Shown here: positions 33,355 through 41,670 of the stretch, piece after piece
Position numbering within the stretch: position 1 is the first letter of the stretch
How the letters are laid out: every line of letters starts with the position of its first letter
Source of the DNA: Kiritimatiellia bacterium
GTDB lineage: Bacteria; Verrucomicrobiota; Kiritimatiellia; RFP12; UBA1067
DNA length: 43,928 nucleotides
Direction of reading: 5' to 3'
Assembly: GCA_017406465.1 (NCBI GenBank)
Contig: JAFQYM010000003.1
Span: forward strand, 1 to 43,928
Notes under the pieces: generated by a model
Databases searched by the model: none
What the model saw: only the letters and a program-made list of their open reading frames with translations
Told to the model about the DNA's origin: nothing
Program-made: the position numbers and the translations under genes

Positions 33355-35034
33355 ATGCCGATACAAATAAGCGCAGCCACAAAGGCCAACTACAACAAGT
33401 TCATAGATTTCGCGAAGACGCACCACGGCGACACGGTCGCCCGTTTCAAGGGAATGCCCGTCGGCGACTACAAGGGGATGTTCGCGCCGTTCGCGCGCAC
33501 GGCGGACATGAAGACGGCGAACGACCGGGTGCGCAACCTCTTCCTCAAGACGATTGCGGACATGTTCGGCGGCGAAAAGTGCATCCCCGAGGCCGTGCGC
33601 AAAAGCATGAGGATGGAGGATTTCGGGAAGGGGAAGCCCCTCACGGCGCGGCGAATCAACTTTGTGAAGGACGCCATGCTGTCGCTCGGCGGCGGCAAGT
33701 TCAAGGACGCCGCGAGCATCGCGAGGGCTGATGCGGCGGGATACGGCGGCAACGCGCTGACGGGTCTCGCGCGCACCGCGCACATCTACCAGCAGGCTAC
33801 GGGCTGCACCGACGCCGAGGCGGAGGCCGTGGCGTTCGACGCGAAATCGAACGCGAAGCTCCTCTTTGAATGCGGCGGACCCATCGCGTACGATGCGAAG
33901 AACTTCAAGAAGGGGCTCGACCTCATGGCCAAAGCGGGCGATGTCGTGCGCGAAGGCCTGAAGGCCAAGGGCATCGACCCGAAAGAATTCGACTCGATGG
34001 AATTCGCGCTTTCCCTTGATTCCGCGACAGGCGATGTCACGATCCGCTGCAAGGACACGGGGAGGCATCGGTTCGGGTTCGAGTGGACTGCCACCCTCCA
34101 CCACCCGGACGGCAGCGTCACCGAGACGCCGTTCAAGTTCAAGAACCATCTCCAGAAGGCCACCGAAGCGATGAAGGATGCCCTAAAGGGCTATGCCGAC
34201 AACGCAACGGTGGACAAGCTCATCGAGCGGGCCAAGGACGATGACGACCTCCTGTATCTCCTCGGATACGGCAAGTGCACTTTCGTGCACGGCCTCATGC
34301 TCGACTACGGCAACAAACTCCGTCCCGAAGAAGTCATCTTCAAGCGTCTCGACGCCGTCAGGGACAACATGAGGGAACTGCGCGCCGCCGCGAAAGGCGA
34401 CACGCGCCTCATAAGGGGGCTCCTCCCGCAGTTCATCAACTTCAGGGGAGAAGCCGTTCAGCCGGGGGTGATCACGAAGATGTTCGAAGAGGCGGCCAAG
34501 GTGGACTTGAGTCCGCTCGAAAAGATTTCATCCGCCTCCTCGCCGAAGGAGTTCGCCGAGGCCATGTGCGCGGTCGACAAGATGGTGAACCGGCTTGCCG
34601 CCGCGTCCAATGCGTATGGCGGCAAGACGATGAAAGACCTCGGCGTCGACGACGTGGTGAGCGTCACCGGCCTCGCGATCGGCATATTGTTCGCGCGCAT
34701 GGGCGACGACAAGCTCCGCGAGCTCAAGACCGCCTTCCGGTCCGATAACGCCGCCAAGGTCGCGCAGGCCTTCGAGCGCTTCCACGAAAAGCAGTTCCCG
34801 GCCGGCGCGAATTTGACGAACAAGACCCGCGAGGCGTTCATCCAGCTTGTTTTCATCTTCAACTCCACGTGGGCGCTCCGCATGGACGCGCTGATGGCGA
34901 TGGACGACATTCTCGGAACGAAGTTCAACACCAACCCCGTCTATACGGACAGCATCCCGGAGAGCGACTTCAAGGATGTTTACGACGTTGTCGAGAAGTA
35001 TCTTCGGGAGGCGCACCCGGAGAGCCTGGTTTAA
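33355..35034 (+). CDS. T3SS effector candidate A, 559 aa, paralogue of B
   Basis: Family not recognised. Residues 1-190 match the 877-aa neighbour closely: DTVARFKGMPVGDYKGMFAP, RTADMKTANDRVRNLFLKTI, ADMFGGEKCIP, GKPLTARRIN and IYQQATGCTDAEAEA. A strand-rich part (about 215-265) and a helical C-terminal part (RLDAVRDNMRELR onward) also match, so the pair is homologous throughout with a large insertion in B. No signal peptide or membrane segment is seen. It has no ECF box of its own and follows the chaperone gene by 74 bp. Export by the T3SS is inferred from the regulon and the chaperones. Confidence 0.6.
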   Translation: MPIQISAATKANYNKFIDFAKTHHGDTVARFKGMPVGDYKGMFAPFARTADMKTANDRVRNLFLKTIADMFGGEKCIPEAVRKSMRMEDFGKGKPLTARRINFVKDAMLSLGGGKFKDAASIARADAAGYGGNALTGLARTAHIYQQATGCTDAEAEAVAFDAKSNAKLLFECGGPIAYDAKNFKKGLDLMAKAGDVVREGLKAKGIDPKEFDSMEFALSLDSATGDVTIRCKDTGRHRFGFEWTATLHHPDGSVTETPFKFKNHLQKATEAMKDALKGYADNATVDKLIERAKDDDDLLYLLGYGKCTFVHGLMLDYGNKLRPEEVIFKRLDAVRDNMRELRAAAKGDTRLIRGLLPQFINFRGEAVQPGVITKMFEEAAKVDLSPLEKISSASSPKEFAEAMCAVDKMVNRLAAASNAYGGKTMKDLGVDDVVSVTGLAIGILFARMGDDKLRELKTAFRSDNAAKVAQAFERFHEKQFPAGANLTNKTREAFIQLVFIFNSTWALRMDALMAMDDILGTKFNTNPVYTDSIPESDFKDVYDVVEKYLREAHPESLV

Positions 35035-35128
35035 AGGGGCTAGGCAACAATGTAGGGTTGTTGTTACTCGGAAATATGGTAAAATACACCGCAAGCCGAG
35101 AAGTCGGGCGGGGCGCGGAAAAAATCGT
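35035..35128. other. Spacer with a weak hairpin
   Basis: A 6-bp stem, CAACAA (35045-35050) and TTGTTG (35058-35063), follows the stop codon of effector candidate A. It has only a short T-rich tail, so termination is uncertain. No gene is seen. Confidence 0.3.
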
Positions 35129-35157
35129 GTAACCTTTTGCCGCGTCATGTGTAGACA
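35129..35157 (+). promoter_or_regulatory. ECF-type promoter box 5
   Basis: GTAAC, 15 bp, GTGTAGACA, 52 nt before the ATG at 35210. The 12 bases TGTAACCTTTTG and the CAGGTTGA that follows are shared with box 4 almost exactly. Confidence 0.8.
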
Positions 35158-35165
35158 GGTTGAGG

Positions 35166-35207
35166 AGTTTAAAGTTTAAAGTTAAAAGTTTAAAGTTAAG
35201 GGGGGGG
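35166..35207 (+). promoter_or_regulatory. GTTTAAAGTTTAAAG repeats and G8 tract before a start codon
   Basis: Simple GTTTAAAG units are followed by eight G residues (35200-35207), two bases before the ATG at 35210. The arrangement repeats that at 33281-33350. Confidence 0.6.
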
Positions 35208-35209
35208 CA

Positions 35210-37843
35210 ATGCCAGGACAGGTAAATGCAAACTACAGCGCGAACTACCAGAAGTTCGTCGATTTCGCCAACAAGGCGTACGCGCCGAACGGGAAAGGCG
35301 AGGACACTGTCGCGCGATTCGAGGGGATGCCGAGGGGCGACTACAAAGGCACCTTCGCGTCGTTCTGGCGCACGTCAGACATGAAGACAGCGAACGATCA
35401 GGTGCGAGACTTGTTCCGCAAGACGATCGCGGACATGTTCGGCGGCGAGAGGAACATCCCCGACATCGTGCGCGACAACATGAAGCTCGAGGACTTCAAC
35501 AAGGGCAAGCCGCTGACGGCGCGGCGCATCAACCTCGTGCGGATCGCCATAGACACGGTGGCAGGCGGCAAGTTCGCCGACCCCGCGAGCGTCGGCAAGG
35601 CGACGGCGATGGGCTATGTAGCCTCCGAGCTGCCGAAGCTTGCGCGCGTCGCGAACATCTACCAGCAGGCGACCGGGTGCACCGACGCGGAGGCCGAGAC
35701 AGCCGCGCTCGATCCGAGCTCTAAGGCGCGTCGCCTCTACGACTACGGCGGGCGTTTCACGCAGAATGTGGACGGCTTCAAGAAGGGTCTCGCGCTGATG
35801 GACAAGTTCGCGGGGTGGTACGACGACCTCGCGGGCGACCGCGAGGCCAAGCTCCGCGACACGCCAACGAAGCGCAACGTCAACTTCGTCGCATGCTTCG
35901 ACAAGGCCAAGATCGGCGTCGAGAAGTTCGTATTCGAGGAGCTTTCCGTCAACGGCAATATTCCGCTCGATGCGCAGAATCCTGAGGATATCTTCGGCAT
36001 GGAGAAGAACCCCGCCATGCAGTTCGTCGGACGCGGATACGCGACGTCGCTTTCAAACTCGCTTGCGCAGATGCAGCCGGAGAAGCGCAAGCTCATCTAC
36101 GCCGTGTTCAGCGCGCTGGACCCTCTCCCCGACGCATCCAAAGGCGGCAAGCGCGAAAAGGTCGACTACTGCCTGCTCGTGGCGGCGCGCGTCATGAAGA
36201 ACTACGACGCCATTGCGGCACTGCAGAAGTCCGGAAAGCTCGACCGCGCCAACCTGGTGCCGATCCTGTACCCTGATGTCGAGGCGTCGCCCGAGAGCAG
36301 CAACTCGGAGCTTTCCAACGCCGTCCTCCGGCGTCTGTCGCAGAATCCCATGACAATGGGCCAGATTATGTTTCTCGCCGAGAACTCAGGCGCGACGTTC
36401 GACGAGGCGGAAGCCGCCATCGCCTCGGGCACGCGCCTCGAGAATGCGCCGGGGATATCCTCGTTCACCGGAAAGCTCGAGGAGATGGACGGTACCGCGC
36501 GCGGCGGACGAAACACCATGATCCTCGACCTCAACCGCGCTTCGCCGCCCGTGTATACGGAGAACGAGGAGCCGGTCATCACGGAAGAGAACATCAAGTT
36601 CGTTTTTCACCTGCCCAACGGCGAAACGCTTGAAGCGATAAACGGGTCGGAGAGCGATCCGGAGGTCGTCAAGGCCAGCAAGACCATCGCCGACAAGGTC
36701 GCGGAGCTGTGCGGGAATATTCACCCCAAGCAGCTTTCCAACGTCTACTATGCGCTCTCGCAGAGTGCCCTCAGCGTAAATCTCAACGGCGGATTCCTGG
36801 CACACGGCATCTCTTCCAACGAGCACATGGCCGTCACGTTCACCCTCTCGCGCAACGACGAGACGGGCGCCGTCACGATAAAGTATTCCGAGCCAAAGGA
36901 CTTCCCGCTCAAGTTCAGCTGGACGACGACCATCGACGTGGACGGCAACTCCGTCACCACACCGATGCGCATCGACCACGGCCAGTACGAGGCCGAGGCG
37001 ATGAAGCATGTGGACGAGATCGCGCGCAAGGCGCCCAGCAAGGACAAGGCGGCCACCGAAAAGCTCATCAAGGAGATGCTCGTGTACTGCGGCGACGACT
37101 TCGACCTCAAGGACGTAGTCTCGAGGCGCATCGCCAACATCTGCATCACCGCTACCTCGCAGGTGCGCACTCCCGAGAAGATCAAGGAGAGGATCGACGC
37201 CATCGCCGACAACTTCAGGGAGCTTCGGGAACTCTCGAAGAACCGTCCGGCCGTCTATGAGGCGGGCAAGCGCATGATGGTCGCCTTGGACGGAAAGGCG
37301 CTGCCGCCGGGAATTATAGCCAAGCTCGTCTTGGAGGCGTCAAATGCGAAGATCGACGCCATCCGCAAGCTTTCGCCACGTTCGTCGGCGCTCGAAATCC
37401 ACCATGCCATCTCACAGTTCAGCGAAAACATCGTGACCGCCATGAATCTGAGCGAAGCAGAGGCGAAGACCGATGGGGCGAACGAGAAGCAGGCGTGCCG
37501 CAACTTCATCGCCGCAGTCATGATCGACCGATGCGGCGGCGCCAATTCGCTTCGCGCCATGCAGGGCGCGTTCGCAGGCGACAAGCCGGGCAAGATGCTT
37601 TCGCTCTACGAGAGCGTCGTGAACAGCCAGCAGAACGAAGGCGTCGAGCAAAGGCTCGTCATTCCGTTCGAGAACCTCGCGTCCAACCACATGATGAACA
37701 TCGCCAATCTCAAGGGCGCCATCGATGTCGCGCTTGACGGCGACTTCGGAGAGGACATCGTTCCGTTCAACGGAGAGTTCAACGCCGACGAGATAAACGC
37801 CGACGAAATCCTTGACGACCTTCTGAACCTCGCATCTCGCTAA
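35210..37843 (+). CDS. T3SS effector candidate B, 877 aa, paralogue of A
   Basis: Family not recognised. The N-terminal 200 residues (NYQKFVDFANKAY, RGDYKGTFASFWRTSDMKTA, ADMFGGERNIPDIV, NIYQQATGCTDAEAE) and the C-terminal half match candidate A. Between them lies an extra segment of about 300 residues (about 200-510), mainly helical (KRKLIYAVFSALDPLP, VLRRLSQNPMTMGQIMFLAE). The strand-rich part shared with A is at about 535-600. It is soluble, has no signal peptide, and is transcribed from box 5. It shares an operon with the 1174-aa gene 25 bp downstream. Confidence 0.65.
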   Translation: MPGQVNANYSANYQKFVDFANKAYAPNGKGEDTVARFEGMPRGDYKGTFASFWRTSDMKTANDQVRDLFRKTIADMFGGERNIPDIVRDNMKLEDFNKGKPLTARRINLVRIAIDTVAGGKFADPASVGKATAMGYVASELPKLARVANIYQQATGCTDAEAETAALDPSSKARRLYDYGGRFTQNVDGFKKGLALMDKFAGWYDDLAGDREAKLRDTPTKRNVNFVACFDKAKIGVEKFVFEELSVNGNIPLDAQNPEDIFGMEKNPAMQFVGRGYATSLSNSLAQMQPEKRKLIYAVFSALDPLPDASKGGKREKVDYCLLVAARVMKNYDAIAALQKSGKLDRANLVPILYPDVEASPESSNSELSNAVLRRLSQNPMTMGQIMFLAENSGATFDEAEAAIASGTRLENAPGISSFTGKLEEMDGTARGGRNTMILDLNRASPPVYTENEEPVITEENIKFVFHLPNGETLEAINGSESDPEVVKASKTIADKVAELCGNIHPKQLSNVYYALSQSALSVNLNGGFLAHGISSNEHMAVTFTLSRNDETGAVTIKYSEPKDFPLKFSWTTTIDVDGNSVTTPMRIDHGQYEAEAMKHVDEIARKAPSKDKAATEKLIKEMLVYCGDDFDLKDVVSRRIANICITATSQVRTPEKIKERIDAIADNFRELRELSKNRPAVYEAGKRMMVALDGKALPPGIIAKLVLEASNAKIDAIRKLSPRSSALEIHHAISQFSENIVTAMNLSEAEAKTDGANEKQACRNFIAAVMIDRCGGANSLRAMQGAFAGDKPGKMLSLYESVVNSQQNEGVEQRLVIPFENLASNHMMNIANLKGAIDVALDGDFGEDIVPFNGEFNADEINADEILDDLLNLASR

Positions 37844-37868
37844 TGCAGACAACATAAGGGAGAAAACT

Positions 37869-40800
37869 ATGCCAGTAAACATCGAAGCGTTTCGCCGAGT
37901 CGCGGACTCCGCATTGATCACTTCACGCGACATAGTAGTCAAGGACGATGGCGACAAGTCCGTCGCGAAGCTCGGCAACTACATCTTTTCGCAGGGCAAC
38001 AAGGCCAACGACGCGACGATGTCCGCCTTCAAGACCGCCTTGGAGAACGAGTATGGCGTGTTCGGAACCCATGCCTTCGACACGTTCGTCGGCACGCGCA
38101 ACCAGTTGCATCAGTCGCTGCGCGCTGCAGACGTGAAGAAGGTGCTCTCAAACCTTGAAGCTGTCAAAGGCGTTCGCGTAGTCGGCGAGATGATTCGCCA
38201 GTTCGACACGTCGCCGAAGGTTATGCAGCTTTCGGACGCCATGCGCGAGCTTGTGCGCGATTCCTTGAACATGGGCAAGCTTTCCGGTGTCGACCTCTCC
38301 AGCATCAAGAACGAGGCGGATGTCGTAAAGGCCGCTTCGGATCGCATAGACCGCGCCATAGATGAATGCAAGAAGAATGCCAACGGAAAAGACGCTCTGA
38401 CCCATGACATAACTGGAGCCGCCGGTATTGACGACTCGTCGAAACCGAACGAGCCCACGGGACTCAAGAACCTGAACTTGTCATTCAGGTCGGCCTTCAC
38501 CTCGATCGAGGACCGCATCAAGGGGGGAAGCCTCGGCGTCGGAATGAGCGTCAACCGCAGCGCCGACAACAGGGTGGTGCTGGAGAAGCTCAAGACGAAC
38601 GGCGTGGAGCCCGGCTTCATCTACCGCAATGACTGGTCGGAGAGCGACACCAGGAGCTACATGGCGAAGATTCCGCCGGATGCGGACCGTGCGGCGATCC
38701 TGAAGGAAGGACGCGCCAGCAGATTCGGCATGGCAGCCGTCGCCGAATTGATAATAGACCTGGCTATCAATCACACGCACACCGCCATCAAGCTCCCGGA
38801 CCAGGTGAGGAACCTCGGAGAGGCGATTCTCGAGAAGTATCTGCTGCCCGACCTAGAGAACCTCACGAGCCCGGAGAAGGCCGACATTCTCAAGAAGATC
38901 AAGACGGAGTTCTTCACGCAGATCCGCGACGCGGTGATGAGCGTCGGGCCAAAGAACGCGGACGGGACCGACAGCGAACTCTACAAGATGTCGCCCATAT
39001 TCAAGCACTTCAGCGATCGCGGCATCGTCAAGCTCGACTACAACGAAGGCGACAGGATCTTCGCGAAGGAAGCCGCGCACGCGGGTTCGTTCATGCGCCC
39101 CGAGCGCATAAAGAACCGCAAGCTCGGCCAGATATACCGCCTTCAGACGGCGTCTTCGGCCGACTCCATCTCCGCCGGCGCCGTCACCGAGGCGCTTGCG
39201 AACGACCTGACGCGCGTCGCGGGAGTTCCCTCGCAGGAACTTCAGATTGTGCGCGGCCAGTATTCCGACGGCCACCCCAAGCTGATGCTCGCGGCGAAGT
39301 TCGCCGAGGGCTACAAGGACATGGAGGATGGCATGCTCAAGGACGGTCGCGCCGTGCCGCCGACGAACAAGGACGGCACGAAGGGCCCCGATCCCGAGCC
39401 GCTCGGCAGGTTCAAGGCGTTCTTCCTCGTGACGGCCGACCGCGATGCCGTCGGCAGGCGCGGGCAGAACAAGGGCTTCGTAAACGGCAAGTTCTTCGCG
39501 ATCGACCCCGGCCACTCGCTTGAGGGCAACGGCAAGTACCTTGAGATTTCCGACGACTTCTCCTTCAAGGACACCTACGGTTCGAGCACCAAGCCGCGCT
39601 TCGAGAACTTCTCCGTCTTCGACGACGACACGCGCGCGGCGAAGTTCAAGGGCGTCTTGGAAATGCGCGAGCTCCAGAAGTCCGGCGCGTTCAAGAAGGT
39701 GTTCGACGACTACCGCGCGGCGTTCAACCCCAACGAGGACGGGATATCCGACGCGGAGAAGGCGCTTCGCAACAAGATCATTACCGACATCAACGCCAAG
39801 GAGAAGGAGTTCAACGAGTCGCTCAACAAGTTGATGAGGGTGTCCGGCATGCAGCTTGAGCTGCACGACGACCTCAAGGAGTTCGCCCCCTCGGTCAATC
39901 GCGACGACGCGATTGAGACGCTCGCAAACCTCGAAAAGCTCACCTCGCCGACAACCTGGGTCAGCAAGAAGGGGCAGGTCGCGCTGAACCATCTTGAGGT
40001 TCTTCCTGAGACACGCGTCCCCTGGCGCGCGCATCTCGAGGGCGACAACATGATTTACTACTGCGACAAGTCGCTCTCAAAGGATGTCCAAGACACGCTA
40101 CGCGCTATGCTTGCCAATTGTCCCGGCACATCCCTCACCGTCGATGGGCAGGGCACGACCAAGATTATCATTCCAGTAGTCGGGCATGAAGATGCCTTCG
40201 CGGCGCTTTCCGAGGAAAACGTCATCAAGCTCACGCACACTGAAGAACACATGGCGATGGCGCAGGGCGAGGACAGGCTGAAAGTCGCGAAGACCTACGT
40301 GCCGCCGGCGCCAGAGCCCCGCACGGACGGGAAGCCGCTCACCTCTGCGGACCTTCCCGCGACGCTCGACGTTTCGGTTCTGGGCACGAAGGTTCCGTTG
40401 CTCAAGAGCCATTTCGAGGCGATGGTCATGAACACGCCCGAGGCGGAGCGTCCGCGCTCCGTCCAGGAACTGAAGCGCTTCCTCTCGGCGCGCATCAACC
40501 GCGGCAACAACATCCTGAAATCGCTCTACGCCGGCAAGATGAACCGCTTCGAGCCATCGAGGGAGAACATCTCGGCTCTTACGATCGCAATCCATGCGGC
40601 GGCGCTGAAGAAAGGCGAGTACATATATCGCGGCGCCTTCTCCATTTCCGACCCGAACGGCAACATCGCCCGCTGGCTCGATACGGCCCCAGGGCTCTAC
40701 CAGCGCACGTCTACGCACGCGAAGCCATACCAGTCGATGCAGGTCGACGGACACCTCAACATGCCGCGCGGGTATGATGTCGCGCCCGGCATGAAGGGAC

Positions 40801-41393
40801 TCCTCAACGGCATGAGGACCTTCCACTACTTCTCGATTCCCGACAACGACCACATGAACGACGTCGACAAGGGGAGCGGCCCCAACCGTCGCCTCTACCT
40901 CAAGTGCGAGACTTACGGCGTGTTCGTCAATACGATCCACGTGAAGTTCTCGAAGAAGGCGGACTCCCGCACCGAGGAGATGAAGACGCGCGGCTACGAG
41001 TTCGGCGACATCTGCGAGTCGATCGCCCACGGCGCGTCGCTGTTCGGTTCGAAGTTCACGTCAAAGAACGCCGCGGGCATCCGCAAGGAGAACCTTCCGG
41101 AGAAGGTCGAGGGCAAGATCAACGAGCTGGGCAGCAAGCTCAGGAAAGCGGGCTACAGGGACTTCGCAAATGCGGCGCTCAAGGACGTGTTAGACGGCGG
41201 CGGCGTGAGACGTCTCATCGAGAACCTCAACAACGCGCTCGTAAATCTCCAGGACGAAGAGATGTTCAAAGCCCTTGCGCTCGTGAACGAGACTCTCAGG
41301 GAAATCAGGGACACGTTCGAGAATCTCAACGGCGAGATCGAGAACCGCATGGGCAACGAAGTCCTCGTCGAGCCGAACGACATCTACTACTGA
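37869..41393 (+). CDS. T3SS effector candidate C, 1174 aa, possible kinase-like domain
   Basis: A soluble protein of unrecognised family, preceded by AGGGAG. Residues about 410-600 recall kinases of the HipA / PI4-kinase-like fold: a VTEALANDLTRVAGVPSQEL helix, a strand KLMLAAKFAEG, then ADRDAVGRRGQNKG (D524, D526, N534) and FFAIDPGHSL (D546-P-G-H), which could be the catalytic and metal-binding loops. The spacing from Asp to Asn is longer than usual, so the match is uncertain. Residues about 850-1010 form a second domain (YQRTSTHAKPYQSMQVDGHL, FHYFSIPDNDH, RLYLKCETYGVF), and the C-terminal 120 residues are helical. It follows effector candidate B in the same operon. Confidence 0.55.
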   Translation: MPVNIEAFRRVADSALITSRDIVVKDDGDKSVAKLGNYIFSQGNKANDATMSAFKTALENEYGVFGTHAFDTFVGTRNQLHQSLRAADVKKVLSNLEAVKGVRVVGEMIRQFDTSPKVMQLSDAMRELVRDSLNMGKLSGVDLSSIKNEADVVKAASDRIDRAIDECKKNANGKDALTHDITGAAGIDDSSKPNEPTGLKNLNLSFRSAFTSIEDRIKGGSLGVGMSVNRSADNRVVLEKLKTNGVEPGFIYRNDWSESDTRSYMAKIPPDADRAAILKEGRASRFGMAAVAELIIDLAINHTHTAIKLPDQVRNLGEAILEKYLLPDLENLTSPEKADILKKIKTEFFTQIRDAVMSVGPKNADGTDSELYKMSPIFKHFSDRGIVKLDYNEGDRIFAKEAAHAGSFMRPERIKNRKLGQIYRLQTASSADSISAGAVTEALANDLTRVAGVPSQELQIVRGQYSDGHPKLMLAAKFAEGYKDMEDGMLKDGRAVPPTNKDGTKGPDPEPLGRFKAFFLVTADRDAVGRRGQNKGFVNGKFFAIDPGHSLEGNGKYLEISDDFSFKDTYGSSTKPRFENFSVFDDDTRAAKFKGVLEMRELQKSGAFKKVFDDYRAAFNPNEDGISDAEKALRNKIITDINAKEKEFNESLNKLMRVSGMQLELHDDLKEFAPSVNRDDAIETLANLEKLTSPTTWVSKKGQVALNHLEVLPETRVPWRAHLEGDNMIYYCDKSLSKDVQDTLRAMLANCPGTSLTVDGQGTTKIIIPVVGHEDAFAALSEENVIKLTHTEEHMAMAQGEDRLKVAKTYVPPAPEPRTDGKPLTSADLPATLDVSVLGTKVPLLKSHFEAMVMNTPEAERPRSVQELKRFLSARINRGNNILKSLYAGKMNRFEPSRENISALTIAIHAAALKKGEYIYRGAFSISDPNGNIARWLDTAPGLYQRTSTHAKPYQSMQVDGHLNMPRGYDVAPGMKGLLNGMRTFHYFSIPDNDHMNDVDKGSGPNRRLYLKCETYGVFVNTIHVKFSKKADSRTEEMKTRGYEFGDICESIAHGASLFGSKFTSKNAAGIRKENLPEKVEGKINELGSKLRKAGYRDFANAALKDVLDGGGVRRLIENLNNALVNLQDEEMFKALALVNETLREIRDTFENLNGEIENRMGNEVLVEPNDIYY

Positions 41394-41400
41394 GAGTCGG

Positions 41401-41521
41401 GGAGAGTCCCCGCGAAACCGTTGTAATTTTTAATTCGCTCGGCGGTGGCCGAATGCTCCTCCTCGCGAAACCTCGGCGAATACGCCGTATCCGCTCGCTC
41501 GGACATTCGCTCCACCGCCTC
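41401..41521. repeat. 121-bp direct repeat, left copy
   Basis: This sequence recurs at 43014-43134 with one difference in 121 (C at 41492 against A at 43105). It starts GGAGAGTCCCCGCG and ends CTCCACCGCCTC. The minus-strand reading is open across it. The two copies bracket the second DUF4143 ATPase. The rest of 41522-41670 is the ATPase promoter region. Confidence 0.9.
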
Positions 41522-41600
41522 ACTTTCCCACCAAGTTTTACGAAAGCAGAAAAAGGAATGTTGTGTCATTTTTTGGCATAGTGCGTCGAATTTCTTGTCG

Positions 41601-41647
41601 AAAATGTGCAAAGTGCTATTGTATTTGCGTCAAAAATGTGCTATCAT
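41601..41647 (+). promoter_or_regulatory. Promoter and 32-bp-spaced repeat of DUF4143 ATPase 2
   Basis: TTGTAT (41619-41624) and TATCAT (41642-41647) are 17 bp apart. AAAATGTGC occurs at 41601-41609 and 41633-41641, exactly 32 bp apart, the same period as the array before ATPase 1. GAAAGGG precedes the GTG start at 41671. Confidence 0.5.
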
Positions 41648-41670
41648 ATTTTGCGAAAGGGCGATATTAG

